NCBI RefSeq assembly: GCF_001741865.1 | Contig: NZ_CP017147.1 | Coordinates: forward strand, 5,261,001 to 5,325,000 | Direction of reading: 5' to 3' | From: Bosea vaviloviae | Lineage (GTDB): Bacteria; Pseudomonadota; Alphaproteobacteria; Rhizobiales; Beijerinckiaceae | Length of the DNA stretch: 64,000 nucleotides | Part shown: positions 1 through 7,549 of the stretch, in pieces | Numbering within the stretch: the first letter of the stretch is position 1 | Layout: every line of letters starts with the position of its first letter | Program-made: the position numbers and the translations under genes | The notes under the pieces: model-generated | The model's input: the letters and a program-made list of their open reading frames with translations, nothing else | Database searches by the model: none | What the model was told of the DNA's origin: nothing

Positions 1-1
1 C

Positions 2-79
2 GTCAGCCCGCTGCGCCGCTCCAAGACCACGATCGCCGCCTTCGACAGCGCCACGAGCCATCTCGGTTCCACCTCCTGA
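2..79 (+). CDS. C-terminal end of an upstream gene, probably flagellar motor switch protein FliM (partial)
   Basis: An open frame enters from the left edge and stops at TGA 77-79; 25 codons are visible. The peptide is too short to identify by itself. The guess of FliM rests on context: in many Hyphomicrobiales the DUF6468 and MotE-like genes that follow here lie directly downstream of fliM. The gap to the next gene is only 17 nt, as in an operon. Confidence 0.4.
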   Translation, partial: VSPLRRSKTTIAAFDSATSHLGSTS

Positions 80-96
80 CGCGGATATAGCAAGCC

Positions 97-549
97 ATGA
101 CGATCACCCTCATCGCCGATGCCCTCGTCGCAAGCCTCCTCGTCGCGACCATCATCACCTGCTACGTGCTGGCCAAGCGCATCGAGCGGCTCAAGGCCGA
201 CGAAGGCGCCATGCGCCAGACCGTCGGCGCGCTGATCTCGGCGACCGATACCGCCGAGCGCGCCATCGCCGGGTTGAAGCTGACGCTGGGCGACTGCGAC
301 CGCACCCTGGCCGAGCGCCTGCGCACCGCCGAGCGCTACGCCGCCGACCTCGCCGCCCAGATCGAAGCCGGCCAGACCGTGATGGAGCGGATCTCGCAGA
401 TCGTCAGCGCCGCCACGCTGGTCGCGCCGAAAGCCCCGGAACCGCCTGCGCCCGAGCCCACCCCGATTTCGCGCATGGCCAGCGCCGCCGAATCCGCGGC
501 CGCCATCCGCGCCCGCGCCGCCCGGCGCCTGGAAGGCCAGGCCGCGTGA
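97..549 (+). CDS. DUF6468 domain protein of the flagellar motor operon
   Basis: This 150-residue protein has one N-terminal membrane segment (about residues 4-25, ending at LAKRIERLK). A helical, probably coiled-coil stretch to about residue 110 and a Pro/Ala-rich tail follow. This layout matches the DUF6468 family, found in alphaproteobacterial flagellar clusters between fliM and a MotE-like gene. The function is not known; a membrane-anchored motor accessory protein is an inference from the neighbourhood. The ATG at 97 begins just before the membrane segment. The stop overlaps the GTG start of the next gene, so the two are probably translationally coupled. Confidence 0.75.
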   Translation: MTITLIADALVASLLVATIITCYVLAKRIERLKADEGAMRQTVGALISATDTAERAIAGLKLTLGDCDRTLAERLRTAERYAADLAAQIEAGQTVMERISQIVSAATLVAPKAPEPPAPEPTPISRMASAAESAAAIRARAARRLEGQAA

Positions 550-1385
550 TCGAAAGGCCCCGCCTCTTTCCGGCAGTGATTCTCGGCGCCATGGGTCTCC
601 TGGCGCTGAAATTGCTCGCCTGGACGGCGGAGCCCTATCCGGGAAAAGTGCCGTCAAGCGCGAGCGTCTTTTCCCCCGACAGCACGCGCCCAGTAAAGCC
701 GGAGCCCCAGGTCTGGGCCCTCGCCAAGGTGATCGCCCAGGCGCATGCACCCGATCGCGCCCTGCGCGACCCGGAGACGACCGGCTCGGTCGACAAGCCT
801 GATCCGAAGAAAGAACAGGAGAAGGCCGAGGCGGAAGCCAAGGCCGATGCGGCACGCGCCGCCAACCCCAACAACAAGGCGGGCGTCGTCAACGGCACGG
901 CCAAGGTCGCCTCTCCCGCTGAGCGGGCCATTCTCGAACGCCTCGGCGAGCGGCGCGAAGAGATTGATGCCCGGATTCGCGAACTGGAGATGCGCGAACG
1001 CCTGCTCGACACCGCCGAGAAGAAGCTCGACGGCCGCGTCGGCGACCTGAAGCAGCTCGAAGACAAGGTCGACGGCCCCAAGCGCAAACCCGCCGAGGAC
1101 GAACTCAAGGCGATCAGGAATCTCGTGATCATGTACGAGACGATGAAGCCGAAGGACGCCGCACGCGTCTTCGACCGCCTCAGCCTCGACGTGCTGCTGC
1201 CGGTTGTTCAGCAGATGAACCCGCGCAAGATGTCCGACGTGCTCGCCGCCATGGCGCCCGAGCGGGCCGAGAAGCTGACGGTGGCCCTCGCCACCAGCTC
1301 GCGCGCGCCCGAGCGCAGCACGGCCGAACTCATGCCGCTCCCGGGTAACGAACTGCCGGCCATCGCGCCCGCTCCGCGCCGGTAG
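546..1385 (+). CDS. MotE-like protein with MgtE intracellular N-domain-like C-terminus
   Basis: The 279-residue protein begins with one membrane segment or uncleaved signal (about 9-27). A low-complexity Lys/Glu/Ala region and a coiled coil (about 120-175) follow. A C-terminal helical domain (about 185-255; ETMKPKDAARVFDRLS, MNPRKMSDVLAAM) resembles the MgtE N domain. In Sinorhizobium, MotE of this type is a periplasmic chaperone for the motor protein MotC, so a periplasmic motor role is likely here. The GTG start overlaps the upstream stop by 4 nt. The stop codon lies inside the first bases of a dispersed repeat, so this repeat copy forms the 3' end of the operon. Confidence 0.75.
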   Translation: MIERPRLFPAVILGAMGLLALKLLAWTAEPYPGKVPSSASVFSPDSTRPVKPEPQVWALAKVIAQAHAPDRALRDPETTGSVDKPDPKKEQEKAEAEAKADAARAANPNNKAGVVNGTAKVASPAERAILERLGERREEIDARIRELEMRERLLDTAEKKLDGRVGDLKQLEDKVDGPKRKPAEDELKAIRNLVIMYETMKPKDAARVFDRLSLDVLLPVVQQMNPRKMSDVLAAMAPERAEKLTVALATSSRAPERSTAELMPLPGNELPAIAPAPRR

Positions 1386-1502
1386 AGCGTTTTCGAGCGA
1401 AGTGGATACCGGTTCCCCCGCGACAAACGCGAAGCGTTTGCGCGGAGAAAACGCGTTAAAACAAAAACCTGGAGCAATTGAACGATCCAACCGGATCTGG
1501 AC
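1383..1502 (+). repeat. Dispersed intergenic palindromic repeat, family A copy 1
   Basis: The segment starting tagagcgttttcgagcgaa and ending gagcaattgaacgatcca matches, in the opposite orientation, the copy at 48555-48652. Copy 1 has roughly 20 extra bases in its middle (around 1418-1442). It directly follows the motE-like stop codon and may act in transcript ending or mRNA stability; that is inference. Confidence 0.75.
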
Positions 1503-1514
1503 TTCACTGCAGGT

Positions 1515-1680
1515 CAGCGGCGGCGCTACTCAGGAGAAACTAGAAAAATTTGGCGGGATGACCGCGCTTGGCCGGCCCGGCCAGCCTGCAGAATTGGCAT
1601 CAATATTTGTCCAACCAGCGGCGGAAGATGCCAGCTTACGACCGGTCAAATCTACGGCGCCAACGGTGGCGGGACGGTGA
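1515..1680 (+). pseudogene. Remnant of a short-chain dehydrogenase C-terminus
   Basis: In one frame the translation ends in GRPGQPAELASIFVQPAAED, followed by a decayed form of the TGQ-Y-GANGG ending of classical short-chain dehydrogenases. No Rossmann N-terminus, catalytic Tyr-Lys or start codon is present nearby. A shift is needed to read the last TGQIYGANGG-like segment. This looks like the last quarter of a deleted SDR gene lying next to a repeat element. Confidence 0.55.
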
Positions 1681-1794
1681 CCTGCCCCCTCGAAGTAAGA
1701 GCTCGAACTTGCTCATGCTCGGGTTGTCGGCGCTTTACCGGTTCGATGCCGCCCAATGAAGCCGAGTCAGCCCCCGCGCCGTTTGCTGGCCTAG

Positions 1795-1928
1795 ATGCCG
1801 TCGGCAACCACCGCCCTGGCTGACGCCGAACACAACTCCGCGTGCGCGCCATCATAGCCGCGCCCGCGCAGCTCTTCGTACAACCGGATCGTCGAGCGAC
1901 GCTCGGGCCGCGATTGAACGACGCCTCC
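1795..1928 (-). pseudogene. Possible decayed IS21-type transposase (IstA) fragment
   Basis: On the minus strand one frame reads RRSTIRLYEELRGRGYDGA before losing similarity and ending at a stop near 1797. This resembles the helix-turn-helix part of IS21-family IstA proteins (RSTI.LYEELR..GY.G). Only about 40 codons survive and no second gene or terminal repeats were found. The family assignment is from memory of the motif and is tentative. Confidence 0.35.
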
Positions 1929-2017
1929 CGAGCGAGGCTTTCGCGAACCTCTCTCGGCACTTTCTCAGCCCAGGCGCGTTGCAGGTGGATAGAGCTAGTT
2001 GGCTCATGGGGGCAATT

Positions 2018-3001
2018 ATGAAAACCGCCAATCTGCGCATGGCGATGCTGGCGGTGGTACTGGGTCTGGGAGCAAACTCAGCTCTCGCACTCACCGCCGA
2101 TCAGATTAACCAGGTGACGTTCTCCGACCGGCAGCGCCCGTGGGGCGCCGGACCGGATCCGTTTATCGTCAAGGCCCAGGTGCTTCTCAGTCGTCGCAGC
2201 ATATCGCCCGGTGTCATCGACGGTGGCCACGGTGAGAACTTTCGCAAAGCCGTCGCGCAGTTCCGACGTCAGGCGAACCTTGGCGCCGGCGATGAGATGG
2301 ATGAGCTCACTTGGCTCGGCCTTGGTGGTGACAGCGCCAACGATGTCGTGTCCGAATACAAGCTCTCAGAAAAGGACACAGCGTACGACTTCGCCGACGC
2401 CATACCGCGCGACTATGCCAAGCAGGCCAAGATGAAGCGCCTGTCCTACACCAGCCCTGAGGAGATGCTGGGAGAGCGCTTCCACATGAGCGAGAAGCTT
2501 CTGAGGGCACTCAATCCCGACGCGGCTTTCTCAGAGGCAGGTGCGAGTCTCTTCGTGGTCTCCGCCGAACGCTCGCTCGAGAAGGGCAGCGCCCGGCGGA
2601 TCGACGCGGTCAAGAGCACCGGAATGGTTGTGGTCTTCGGCGCCGATGACAAGGTTCTGGCGAGTTATCCAGCGACCATCGGCAGCGAGAACACCCCGTC
2701 TCCGACGGGCGAATACACGGTCGAGAGAGTGGCAAGGAATCCGAACTACACCTACGACCCCGAAAAGAACTTCCAGCAAGGCAAGAACACCAAGACCCTC
2801 GTGCTCCCACCCGGCCCCAATGGCCCGGTCGGCACGATCTGGATTGCGCTGTCCAAGCCGACTTTCGGAATCCACGGCACCCCCGAACCCTCGCAGGTCA
2901 GTAAGACGACGTCGCATGGCTGTGTGAGACTCACGAACTGGGATGCGGAGGAACTCGCCGACCTGGTGAAGCCGGGCGTGCCGGTGCGTTTCGTGGACTG
3001 A
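2018..3001 (+). CDS. Secreted L,D-transpeptidase (YkuD domain) with peptidoglycan-binding region
   Basis: The protein of 327 residues has a signal peptide (MKTANLRMAMLAVVLGLG, cleavage near SALA-LT). A peptidoglycan-binding-like helical region (about 30-110) is followed by a YkuD catalytic domain in the last 130 residues. The conserved HGTPEP and SHGCVRL blocks carry the active-site His and Cys. Such enzymes form 3-3 cross-links in peptidoglycan or attach proteins to it in the periplasm. The ATG at 2018 is preferred over upstream in-frame codons because it starts the signal peptide and follows GGGGG. The next gene starts 4 nt after the stop, pointing to a two-gene envelope operon. Confidence 0.9.
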   Translation: MKTANLRMAMLAVVLGLGANSALALTADQINQVTFSDRQRPWGAGPDPFIVKAQVLLSRRSISPGVIDGGHGENFRKAVAQFRRQANLGAGDEMDELTWLGLGGDSANDVVSEYKLSEKDTAYDFADAIPRDYAKQAKMKRLSYTSPEEMLGERFHMSEKLLRALNPDAAFSEAGASLFVVSAERSLEKGSARRIDAVKSTGMVVVFGADDKVLASYPATIGSENTPSPTGEYTVERVARNPNYTYDPEKNFQQGKNTKTLVLPPGPNGPVGTIWIALSKPTFGIHGTPEPSQVSKTTSHGCVRLTNWDAEELADLVKPGVPVRFVD

Positions 3002-3005
3002 GGGC

Positions 3006-3809
3006 GTGCGTGTCCCCAGCGGCCATCGACAAGCCGTCGCAATCTCGATCGCGTTGCTCATAAGCTTTGCACCGGCCTTGTCCGCACCGGCCACGCGGGA
3101 TCGTGCCGTTGGGGTGAAACGATCAGCCCGCCCGACGCAAACCTTGGTGAGAATGCCCCTGCCGCCGCGGCGTCCGGCCGAGTTCGTGCCTGATGCGACG
3201 GCGAAGGCCGCCTCCCCTCCTTCACAGGCACAGATACCGGAGAAGCCACCGGGCCCATCGGCCTGCGTCGAGACGTTCAAGGAGCGCGGTGGCGTCGCAC
3301 TCCCCCTGGCATCTGCCAGCAGCACCGGCGACTGCGGTATTGACGACCCCGTCACGTTCGAGCGTATCGATATGCCGGACGGATCCAAGGTCGAACTGGA
3401 CAGCGCGATTACGGTCCGTTGCTCGTTCGCGCTCGAAGTCCTGATCTGGACTCGCGACGACCTTTCGGGGATAGCCGCGCGAGAGAACGCCAAGCTCGCC
3501 ACTCTAGCCGGTGTCGGCGGACATGCCTGTCGGCCACGCAACGGTGTCGCTGGCGCTCCGATCAGCGAGCATGCCAGTGGCAACGCGCTAGATGTCGCTG
3601 CGTTAAAAATGCAAGACGGACGCACCATCGCGCTAGCTGGCCGCGACGAGGCGACGCTGTCGATGCGCAGTGCGATCAGCAAGAGCGCATGCGCAAGATT
3701 TACGACCGTGCTCGGGCCGGGATCTGACAGCGCCCATAAAGATCACCTCCACCTCGACATGCGGAAGCGCTCGCGCGACTTTCGGATCTGCCAATGGACG
3801 GTCGAATGA
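3006..3809 (+). CDS. Extensin-like C-terminal domain protein, secreted
   Basis: The 267-residue product starts at GTG and has a hydrophobic leader (AISIALLISFAPALSAPA). A Pro-rich linker leads to a bacterial extensin-like C domain. Visible marks are paired cysteines (CSFALEV, GHACRPRNG), ISEHASGNALDVAAL and HKDHLHLDM. These His/Asp patterns resemble metal-dependent D,D-peptidase folds (VanY/MepA-like), suggesting peptidoglycan binding or hydrolysis in the periplasm. This function is inferred from fold similarity. It follows the YkuD transpeptidase by 4 nt, so the pair may remodel the same cell-wall bonds. Confidence 0.85.
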   Translation: MRVPSGHRQAVAISIALLISFAPALSAPATRDRAVGVKRSARPTQTLVRMPLPPRRPAEFVPDATAKAASPPSQAQIPEKPPGPSACVETFKERGGVALPLASASSTGDCGIDDPVTFERIDMPDGSKVELDSAITVRCSFALEVLIWTRDDLSGIAARENAKLATLAGVGGHACRPRNGVAGAPISEHASGNALDVAALKMQDGRTIALAGRDEATLSMRSAISKSACARFTTVLGPGSDSAHKDHLHLDMRKRSRDFRICQWTVE

Positions 3810-3985
3810 GCGAGAGAGCGTCTGACCAGGCTGCTCGCCGCTTCTCAGAAACCGCCTCGGCTCCCTCGGTCACGAGCTCCCAAGGTAGGAACTCCTCGCG
3901 CGGAGCGAAGGTCCAATATGCGACGTCGGTTCGGATTAGCTCCGAGAAGCGCACCGCCTGCCCTTTGCATTCCTCCGGTCTCTCC
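3810..3985. other. Intergenic region with nothing recognised
   Basis: The region separates the convergent extensin-like gene (+) and esterase gene (-). No convincing terminator hairpin, repeat or small gene was seen. Confidence 0.5.
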
Positions 3986-5113
3986 TCAACTTTCGAGGAA
4001 AAACCGGATCATCTCACGCGACGCGTCGGGGCCTGTTGCGTCTGCGAAGCTTCCCTTGTTGTCACCACCTGACCAGGCGTGGCCACTGCCGTGAACGAGC
4101 CAATACTCGGCGATCGCAGGACCGGTTGCCGATCCGAGCAACGTCCGGGTAACGCGCTTGCTGTTTACGACGCCATCGGTCGTGACCTCCGGCAGCTTCC
4201 CGTGGCGAGACCGCGTCCTATCGAACACCATCTCGCCATTTGACGGGTGAACCGTTGCATCGGCCGCGCCGTGGAAGATGATCTTTCTGGTGTTCGCTTC
4301 CTCCGGCCGGGCGGTCGCTTTTGCATTACCCTTCATCGCAGCGAATGCTGACACGACGTCAGAGGCCGCTCCATGCGGGAGCCCAGAATGGATGCCGGCC
4401 GCAGCGAAGACCTCGGGGTAGGTCGATGACAGCACATCAGCCATTGCGCCACCTGCCGACAGACCCGCGACGAAGACCCGCTTCCCATCGATCTTGAATT
4501 CGGCGGTCAGCGCTTGAGCCAGGCCTGCAAGCACCGCAGGCTCGCCCGAACCGCGCTTTTGATGACGTGCATCGAACCAATGCCAACAGCCCTGTGCATT
4601 GGTCGATCGCGGTTGGTGAGGGTAGGCGACGATCAGGCCGAATTCATCGGCCAGCGCATTCATCCGTGTACCTCGCGCGAAATCGTCGGGGTCCTGCGTG
4701 CAGCCATGCAGCATCATGACCAGCGCCAGTTCGCGCTCGGCATGGTTCGCAGGTACGTAAACTTTGTAGGTCACCGATCCGGCAGCAGCTTGAAATCTGC
4801 GTTGGCGAAAGCGCTCGCCGTCTCCTGGGACGTCGGTGCTGCGATCGTTATCCCTTGCGGGTTGCTTAAAATGCTTCTGGTCGTCGCGAAGCGTTCTCAG
4901 GACATCGCCCAATCGGCGGCGGAGAGGAACTTTGAAACCGACCGTGTTCGCCTCGCCGTCCTCAGGGCGTTGTCGCATTTGAGGGGCCTGGCCAGCGAGT
5001 GCGCGCTGGATGGCTGCCGTCGCGCCCGCCACATCGGCCGTCTTGAGACGGGTCGTAGCTTCCGCGATGGCGGCGTGAAAGCGCGGGTTCATCAAGAATA
5101 TCCTTTTTGTCAT
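3986..5113 (-). CDS. PHB depolymerase-family esterase (alpha/beta hydrolase)
   Basis: The product (375 residues) has an N-terminal helical region of about 110 residues and then an alpha/beta-hydrolase domain. Marks are LVMMLHGCTQDPDDFARGT (oxyanion HG), the nucleophile elbow GLSAGGAM near residue 220, an Asp-containing loop (HGAADATVHPSNG) and a late His (VHGSGHAWSGG). This matches the short esterase/PHB depolymerase family, in which the serine hydrolyses polyester or other ester bonds. No clear signal peptide is seen, so a cytoplasmic role is possible. A second start (MNPRFHAAIAEA) lies seven codons in. The start overlaps the upstream regulator's stop by 4 nt, so the two form an operon. Confidence 0.85.
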   Translation of the reverse strand: MTKRIFLMNPRFHAAIAEATTRLKTADVAGATAAIQRALAGQAPQMRQRPEDGEANTVGFKVPLRRRLGDVLRTLRDDQKHFKQPARDNDRSTDVPGDGERFRQRRFQAAAGSVTYKVYVPANHAERELALVMMLHGCTQDPDDFARGTRMNALADEFGLIVAYPHQPRSTNAQGCWHWFDARHQKRGSGEPAVLAGLAQALTAEFKIDGKRVFVAGLSAGGAMADVLSSTYPEVFAAAGIHSGLPHGAASDVVSAFAAMKGNAKATARPEEANTRKIIFHGAADATVHPSNGEMVFDRTRSRHGKLPEVTTDGVVNSKRVTRTLLGSATGPAIAEYWLVHGSGHAWSGGDNKGSFADATGPDASREMIRFFLES

Positions 5114-5502
5114 GTCAGGCGATCGGCCAAAGCGGCCTTGATCTGGGGAGCAGCATGCAGCGCGCCGAGGACCGTCAACGAAGCGATGGCGTTCCTGGCA
5201 AGCTCCGGTGAGACGTCGTTTTCGATGATCGCCAGGCCTAGAACTCGGATTTCGAGTTGTTCGCCGGCGGCAACCACCGCCTCCAGGTCCTGTCGCGTGA
5301 AAGTTCGCAGCCCAAGTTCGAGAGCCAGCCGCGTCGTTGCCTTCGCCGCGACGTCAGCATGCGTCGAAAGCTGGTTGCGGATCGCCGTGCGAATGAAGTC
5401 GGACCGGTTCGAGTAGAACCCATCCCTGACCAGAAGATCGATGCGACCAAGGTCAACGAAACCGAGATTCAGCGTCAGCTTTTCGCTGTCAGGCGCTTTC
5501 AT
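5110..5502 (-). CDS. Ribbon-helix-helix (CopG-like) transcriptional regulator
   Basis: The 130-residue protein begins with a beta strand and two helices typical of ribbon-helix-helix DNA-binding proteins (KLTLNLGFVDLGRIDLLV, then YSNRSDFIRTAIRNQL). The C-terminal half (about 65-130) is helical and could sense a ligand or oligomerise. It overlaps the esterase gene by 4 nt. A perfect 16-bp-arm palindrome sits 5 nt upstream of its start codon, so autoregulation of the pair is likely. The antitoxin alternative (ParD-like) is less likely because the partner is a large hydrolase rather than a small toxin. Confidence 0.8.
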   Translation of the reverse strand: MKAPDSEKLTLNLGFVDLGRIDLLVRDGFYSNRSDFIRTAIRNQLSTHADVAAKATTRLALELGLRTFTRQDLEAVVAAGEQLEIRVLGLAIIENDVSPELARNAIASLTVLGALHAAPQIKAALADRLT

Positions 5503-5506
5503 TTCT

Positions 5507-5542
5507 CATCCATATACCATCCATAGGGATGGTATATGGATG
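5507..5542. promoter_or_regulatory. Perfect inverted repeat, likely operator of the RHH-esterase operon
   Basis: The left arm catccatataccatcc (5507-5522) and right arm ggatggtatatggatg (5527-5542) are exact reverse complements around a 4-nt spacer. The site ends 5 nt from the regulator's start codon, so it would overlap the leader or promoter. Within each arm the ATACCATCC-like unit could bind one RHH dimer. Binding by this regulator is inferred from position. Confidence 0.75.
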
Positions 5543-5857
5543 TTGAAAAGCAGATATCAAGTCGAGTCGTTACTACGGCTCCGGCCAAAGTGCGAACCCT
5601 TGGCCCACGGTCCCATTGGCGCATACGGGCCGGTTTCAAAAAATCTCTAGCGTTTCCGCTGAGTTTGACGACACCGCCATCGACCACGACGCCTGCTTTA
5701 TGGAGCAACAGCCTCCAAGAAGAAGCCTATCGCTTTAAGATGGCCAAAAGCGTCCTGAGATGACCGAGCCCGTCGCGGGCGTCGGTTCTCGAATTTGGTC
5801 GCCCCGCTGTAGATCACGAGGTAATCGATTGCGCCTCGATGCCGAGCTATCAGGTGC
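5543..5857. other. Intergenic region without recognised genes
   Basis: Short open frames occur on both strands but none has a good ribosome site or recognisable protein pattern. The GC content is lower than in the flagellar blocks, in keeping with decayed or acquired DNA. Confidence 0.4.
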
Positions 5858-6088
5858 TCACAGGTCGCGCGTCCGATCTGGCAGTTTATCTACGGCTTCG
5901 TCAGCACCTTCGTCACGGTGAAGCACGCCCTCGCGCAGCACCTTGGTCGCCGCCTTTACCTTCTGTGCGGGATCGGTTTTCAGGCCGTCTGTCGCCGGCG
6001 TGGCCTTCAACCCGACATCGTCAGGCTTCTTGCTGTTGTTGCGCGCACTCGCCGCGAAAGTCGCCAGGGCTTCGGGTTGCTTTGCCAT
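5858..6088 (-). CDS. Small hydrophilic protein of unknown function
   Basis: The 76-residue product starts at an ATG with a strong ribosome site, GAGGAGG, placed 6 nt upstream (minus strand), which decides the start and is the main support. The protein is rich in Lys, Ala and Asp (SARNNSKKPDDVGLKATP, KVKAATKVLREG), has no cysteines and no membrane segment, and is probably partly disordered. I do not recognise a family. It stands alone between the RHH/esterase operon and a repeat-rich spacer. A stress-related small protein is possible but unsupported. Confidence 0.6.
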   Translation of the reverse strand: MAKQPEALATFAASARNNSKKPDDVGLKATPATDGLKTDPAQKVKAATKVLREGVLHRDEGADEAVDKLPDRTRDL

Positions 6089-6753
6089 CGTCTCCTCCTC
6101 TTTTGCCGAGGAAACCAATGACAGAGGAGAGGTGTTCCACTACCTCGGCGACGAGGCGCCGATCGGGCCAAAAAGCCAGCCAGCCATCCGGCCAAAGCTG
6201 TAACGGCACACAAATGCATGAAAGAGAGCGTGGCCGGTCCGAATTCGCCACACCCTCTTATCGGCCTTTCGCAAACAGGTTTGGGGGGCCGCCATCAGTC
6301 TTTCCAGGCCCTCGGGTCCCCCGGTATCAGTGGGCGTCGATAGCTGCGGAACCCCAACGGCCCCCGCGGCCTATTGGTTCCCCGGTTCCAGCTCGCGCTG
6401 GCCCAAAATCTGGGGGCACGTCAAAACCCGCCGGAAACGAACTCAGCGCTGGATAAAAACCGGGGGCAATGCCAAGGCGCATCGATCGGGGGCGAGCGCC
6501 CATTCCGCCAGGACGCCCATAAGGGTCGCGGCACACAAACCGCTAGAGCAGGATACGAAAAGTGGAAACCGGTTTTTCGCATTGATCCTGCTCTCACTCA
6601 TTGATGAGAGGGTCGATCCCGCGCGCGCTTGAAAACCACGGGGAGTTTCGCGCGCAACCCGGCGCGCCCTCCCTTAAAAAGAAAGTTGGACTTGACGCAA
6701 CCGGTGATTGTGGATTTCCTTCATGAGCGGTCAGGCAAAAGAGGGCCACCTCC
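6089..6753. other. Gene-poor spacer containing one repeat copy
   Basis: No open frame here has both coding character and a ribosome site. The region holds GC-rich stretches around 6290-6440 and the family B repeat at 6544-6610. It looks like eroded sequence. Confidence 0.4.
6544..6610 (+). repeat. Dispersed palindromic repeat, family B copy 1 (first half only)
   Basis: The segment agagcaggatacgaaaag ... ggtttttcgcattgatcctgctct forms a long imperfect hairpin and is followed by ctcactcattgatgagag. Related copies are at 7318-7437 (reverse), 22282-22365 and 22481-22610. This copy lacks the second palindrome seen in the full-length versions. Confidence 0.8.
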
Positions 6754-6974
6754 ATGAATTCGCAGACCGCAGCGAGCGATGACCTGGTCGCCGGCATCGG
6801 CGACGACGAGCCGGCGCTTGAAGCCGAACGCCGCCAACAGATCAGGCCTCGGCAAAGACACTCGCCCAAAGGCTGACGATCGTCACGACAGCGCTACTTT
6901 TTATCAGCGTGACGGTTTCATGGGTTGGATTTCTGGGTTGGATTGCCTGGCGTCTGCTGAACGTCAATCCATGA
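6754..6974 (+). pseudogene. Small single-span membrane protein gene, apparently frameshifted
   Basis: From ATG 6754, with GAGG about 10 nt upstream, the frame reads MNSQTAASDDLVAGIGDDEP and an acidic/charged segment, then stops after 40 codons. From about 6845 another frame continues KTLAQRLTIVTTALLFISV and a Trp-rich membrane segment to a TGA at 6972-6974. It has no start of its own. Joining the frames gives a protein of about 73 residues with a charged N-terminus and one C-terminal membrane helix. A one-base deletion (or two-base insertion) near 6840 explains the break; a sequencing error cannot be excluded. Confidence 0.45.
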
Positions 6975-7047
6975 CCGGAGCGCGATCGACGAGCTCCAGG
7001 AAGACCGCGAAGCACGACAAATAGAAAATCCCGACATAAATCAGCAT
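6964..7047 (-). CDS. 27-residue putative membrane microprotein
   Basis: The minus-strand frame reads MLIYVGIFYLSCFAVFLELV plus seven more residues and then TGA. It is preceded by GGAGG with a 6-nt spacer, a very good ribosome site. The product would be a single membrane helix with an acidic C-terminus (DRAPVMD). It overlaps the end of the frameshifted membrane gene on the other strand by 11 nt. Too short for family assignment; the ribosome site and clean hydrophobic helix are the only evidence. Confidence 0.4.
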   Translation of the reverse strand: MLIYVGIFYLSCFAVFLELVDRAPVMD

Positions 7048-7317
7048 CGCGTCCTCCAACCCAGCTCTTGTTTCGGATAGAACGCGACCCCCTACTGACC
7101 TGTATGGAAGTATGGTTAATTTCTCGATAATTGCACCAGCTTTTTAGCCGGCACGGCATATTCCTGGCCTTACGAGCGCGAAGCCAGCCTGCGCAGCCGG
7201 CGGGCAAACGTAAATCCTGTGCGCCCTGGAAATTGTCGCGTGGCTGGCAGCGTGCCATGGCCGGCCCACGACGGCTCCCCTGTTTTCCCAAGCCCGTAAT
7301 CCCGACGAACCGACGAG
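7048..7317. other. Intergenic spacer with nothing recognised
   Basis: No gene, terminator or regulatory site could be supported. The minus-strand frame across this region is Arg/Ser-rich and lacks any domain-like pattern. Confidence 0.4.
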
Positions 7318-7437
7318 AGCCGGATGATTTCAGCTGGGATCACCAAGTGGTCCCAGCTGAAATCTGAATCCGTCCCTCATCTAAGAGTGAGAGCAGGATG
7401 CGAAAAACCGGTTCCCACTTTTTCGTATCCTGCTCTA
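7318..7437 (-). repeat. Dispersed composite palindromic repeat, family B copy 2 (full length)
   Basis: Read on the minus strand, this is the same composite as 22481-22610: an agagcaggat ... atcctgctct hairpin, a short ctcactcttagatgag linker, then a second hairpin whose arms are gatttcagctggga and tcccagctgaaatc. It is about 120 bp and lies upstream of the large TPR gene. Confidence 0.85.
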
Positions 7438-7474
7438 AACGATTGTTCCACAAGAATATTATGCTGAAGCCACG

Positions 7475-7489
7475 TTAACCCGGCATTAT
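7475..7489. promoter_or_regulatory. Possible CtrA-type site, one mismatch
   Basis: TTAA-cccggca-TTAT resembles the CtrA box TTAA-N7-TTAA with one mismatch. It lies about 60 nt upstream of the TPR gene start at 7550. Weak by itself; the better box near flgB makes it worth listing. Confidence 0.3.
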
Positions 7490-7549
7490 CCTTGACAGGC
7501 TAGCGTCCAAAGCAGGCGGACGGCCTGGTCGGGCCGCTCCGGCCCGTTC

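Noticed and set aside
5110..5502. Reading the RHH gene and its partner as a ParD-type toxin-antitoxin module
   Set aside because: The partner is a 375-residue hydrolase with a clear catalytic Ser, not a ParE/RelE-sized toxin.
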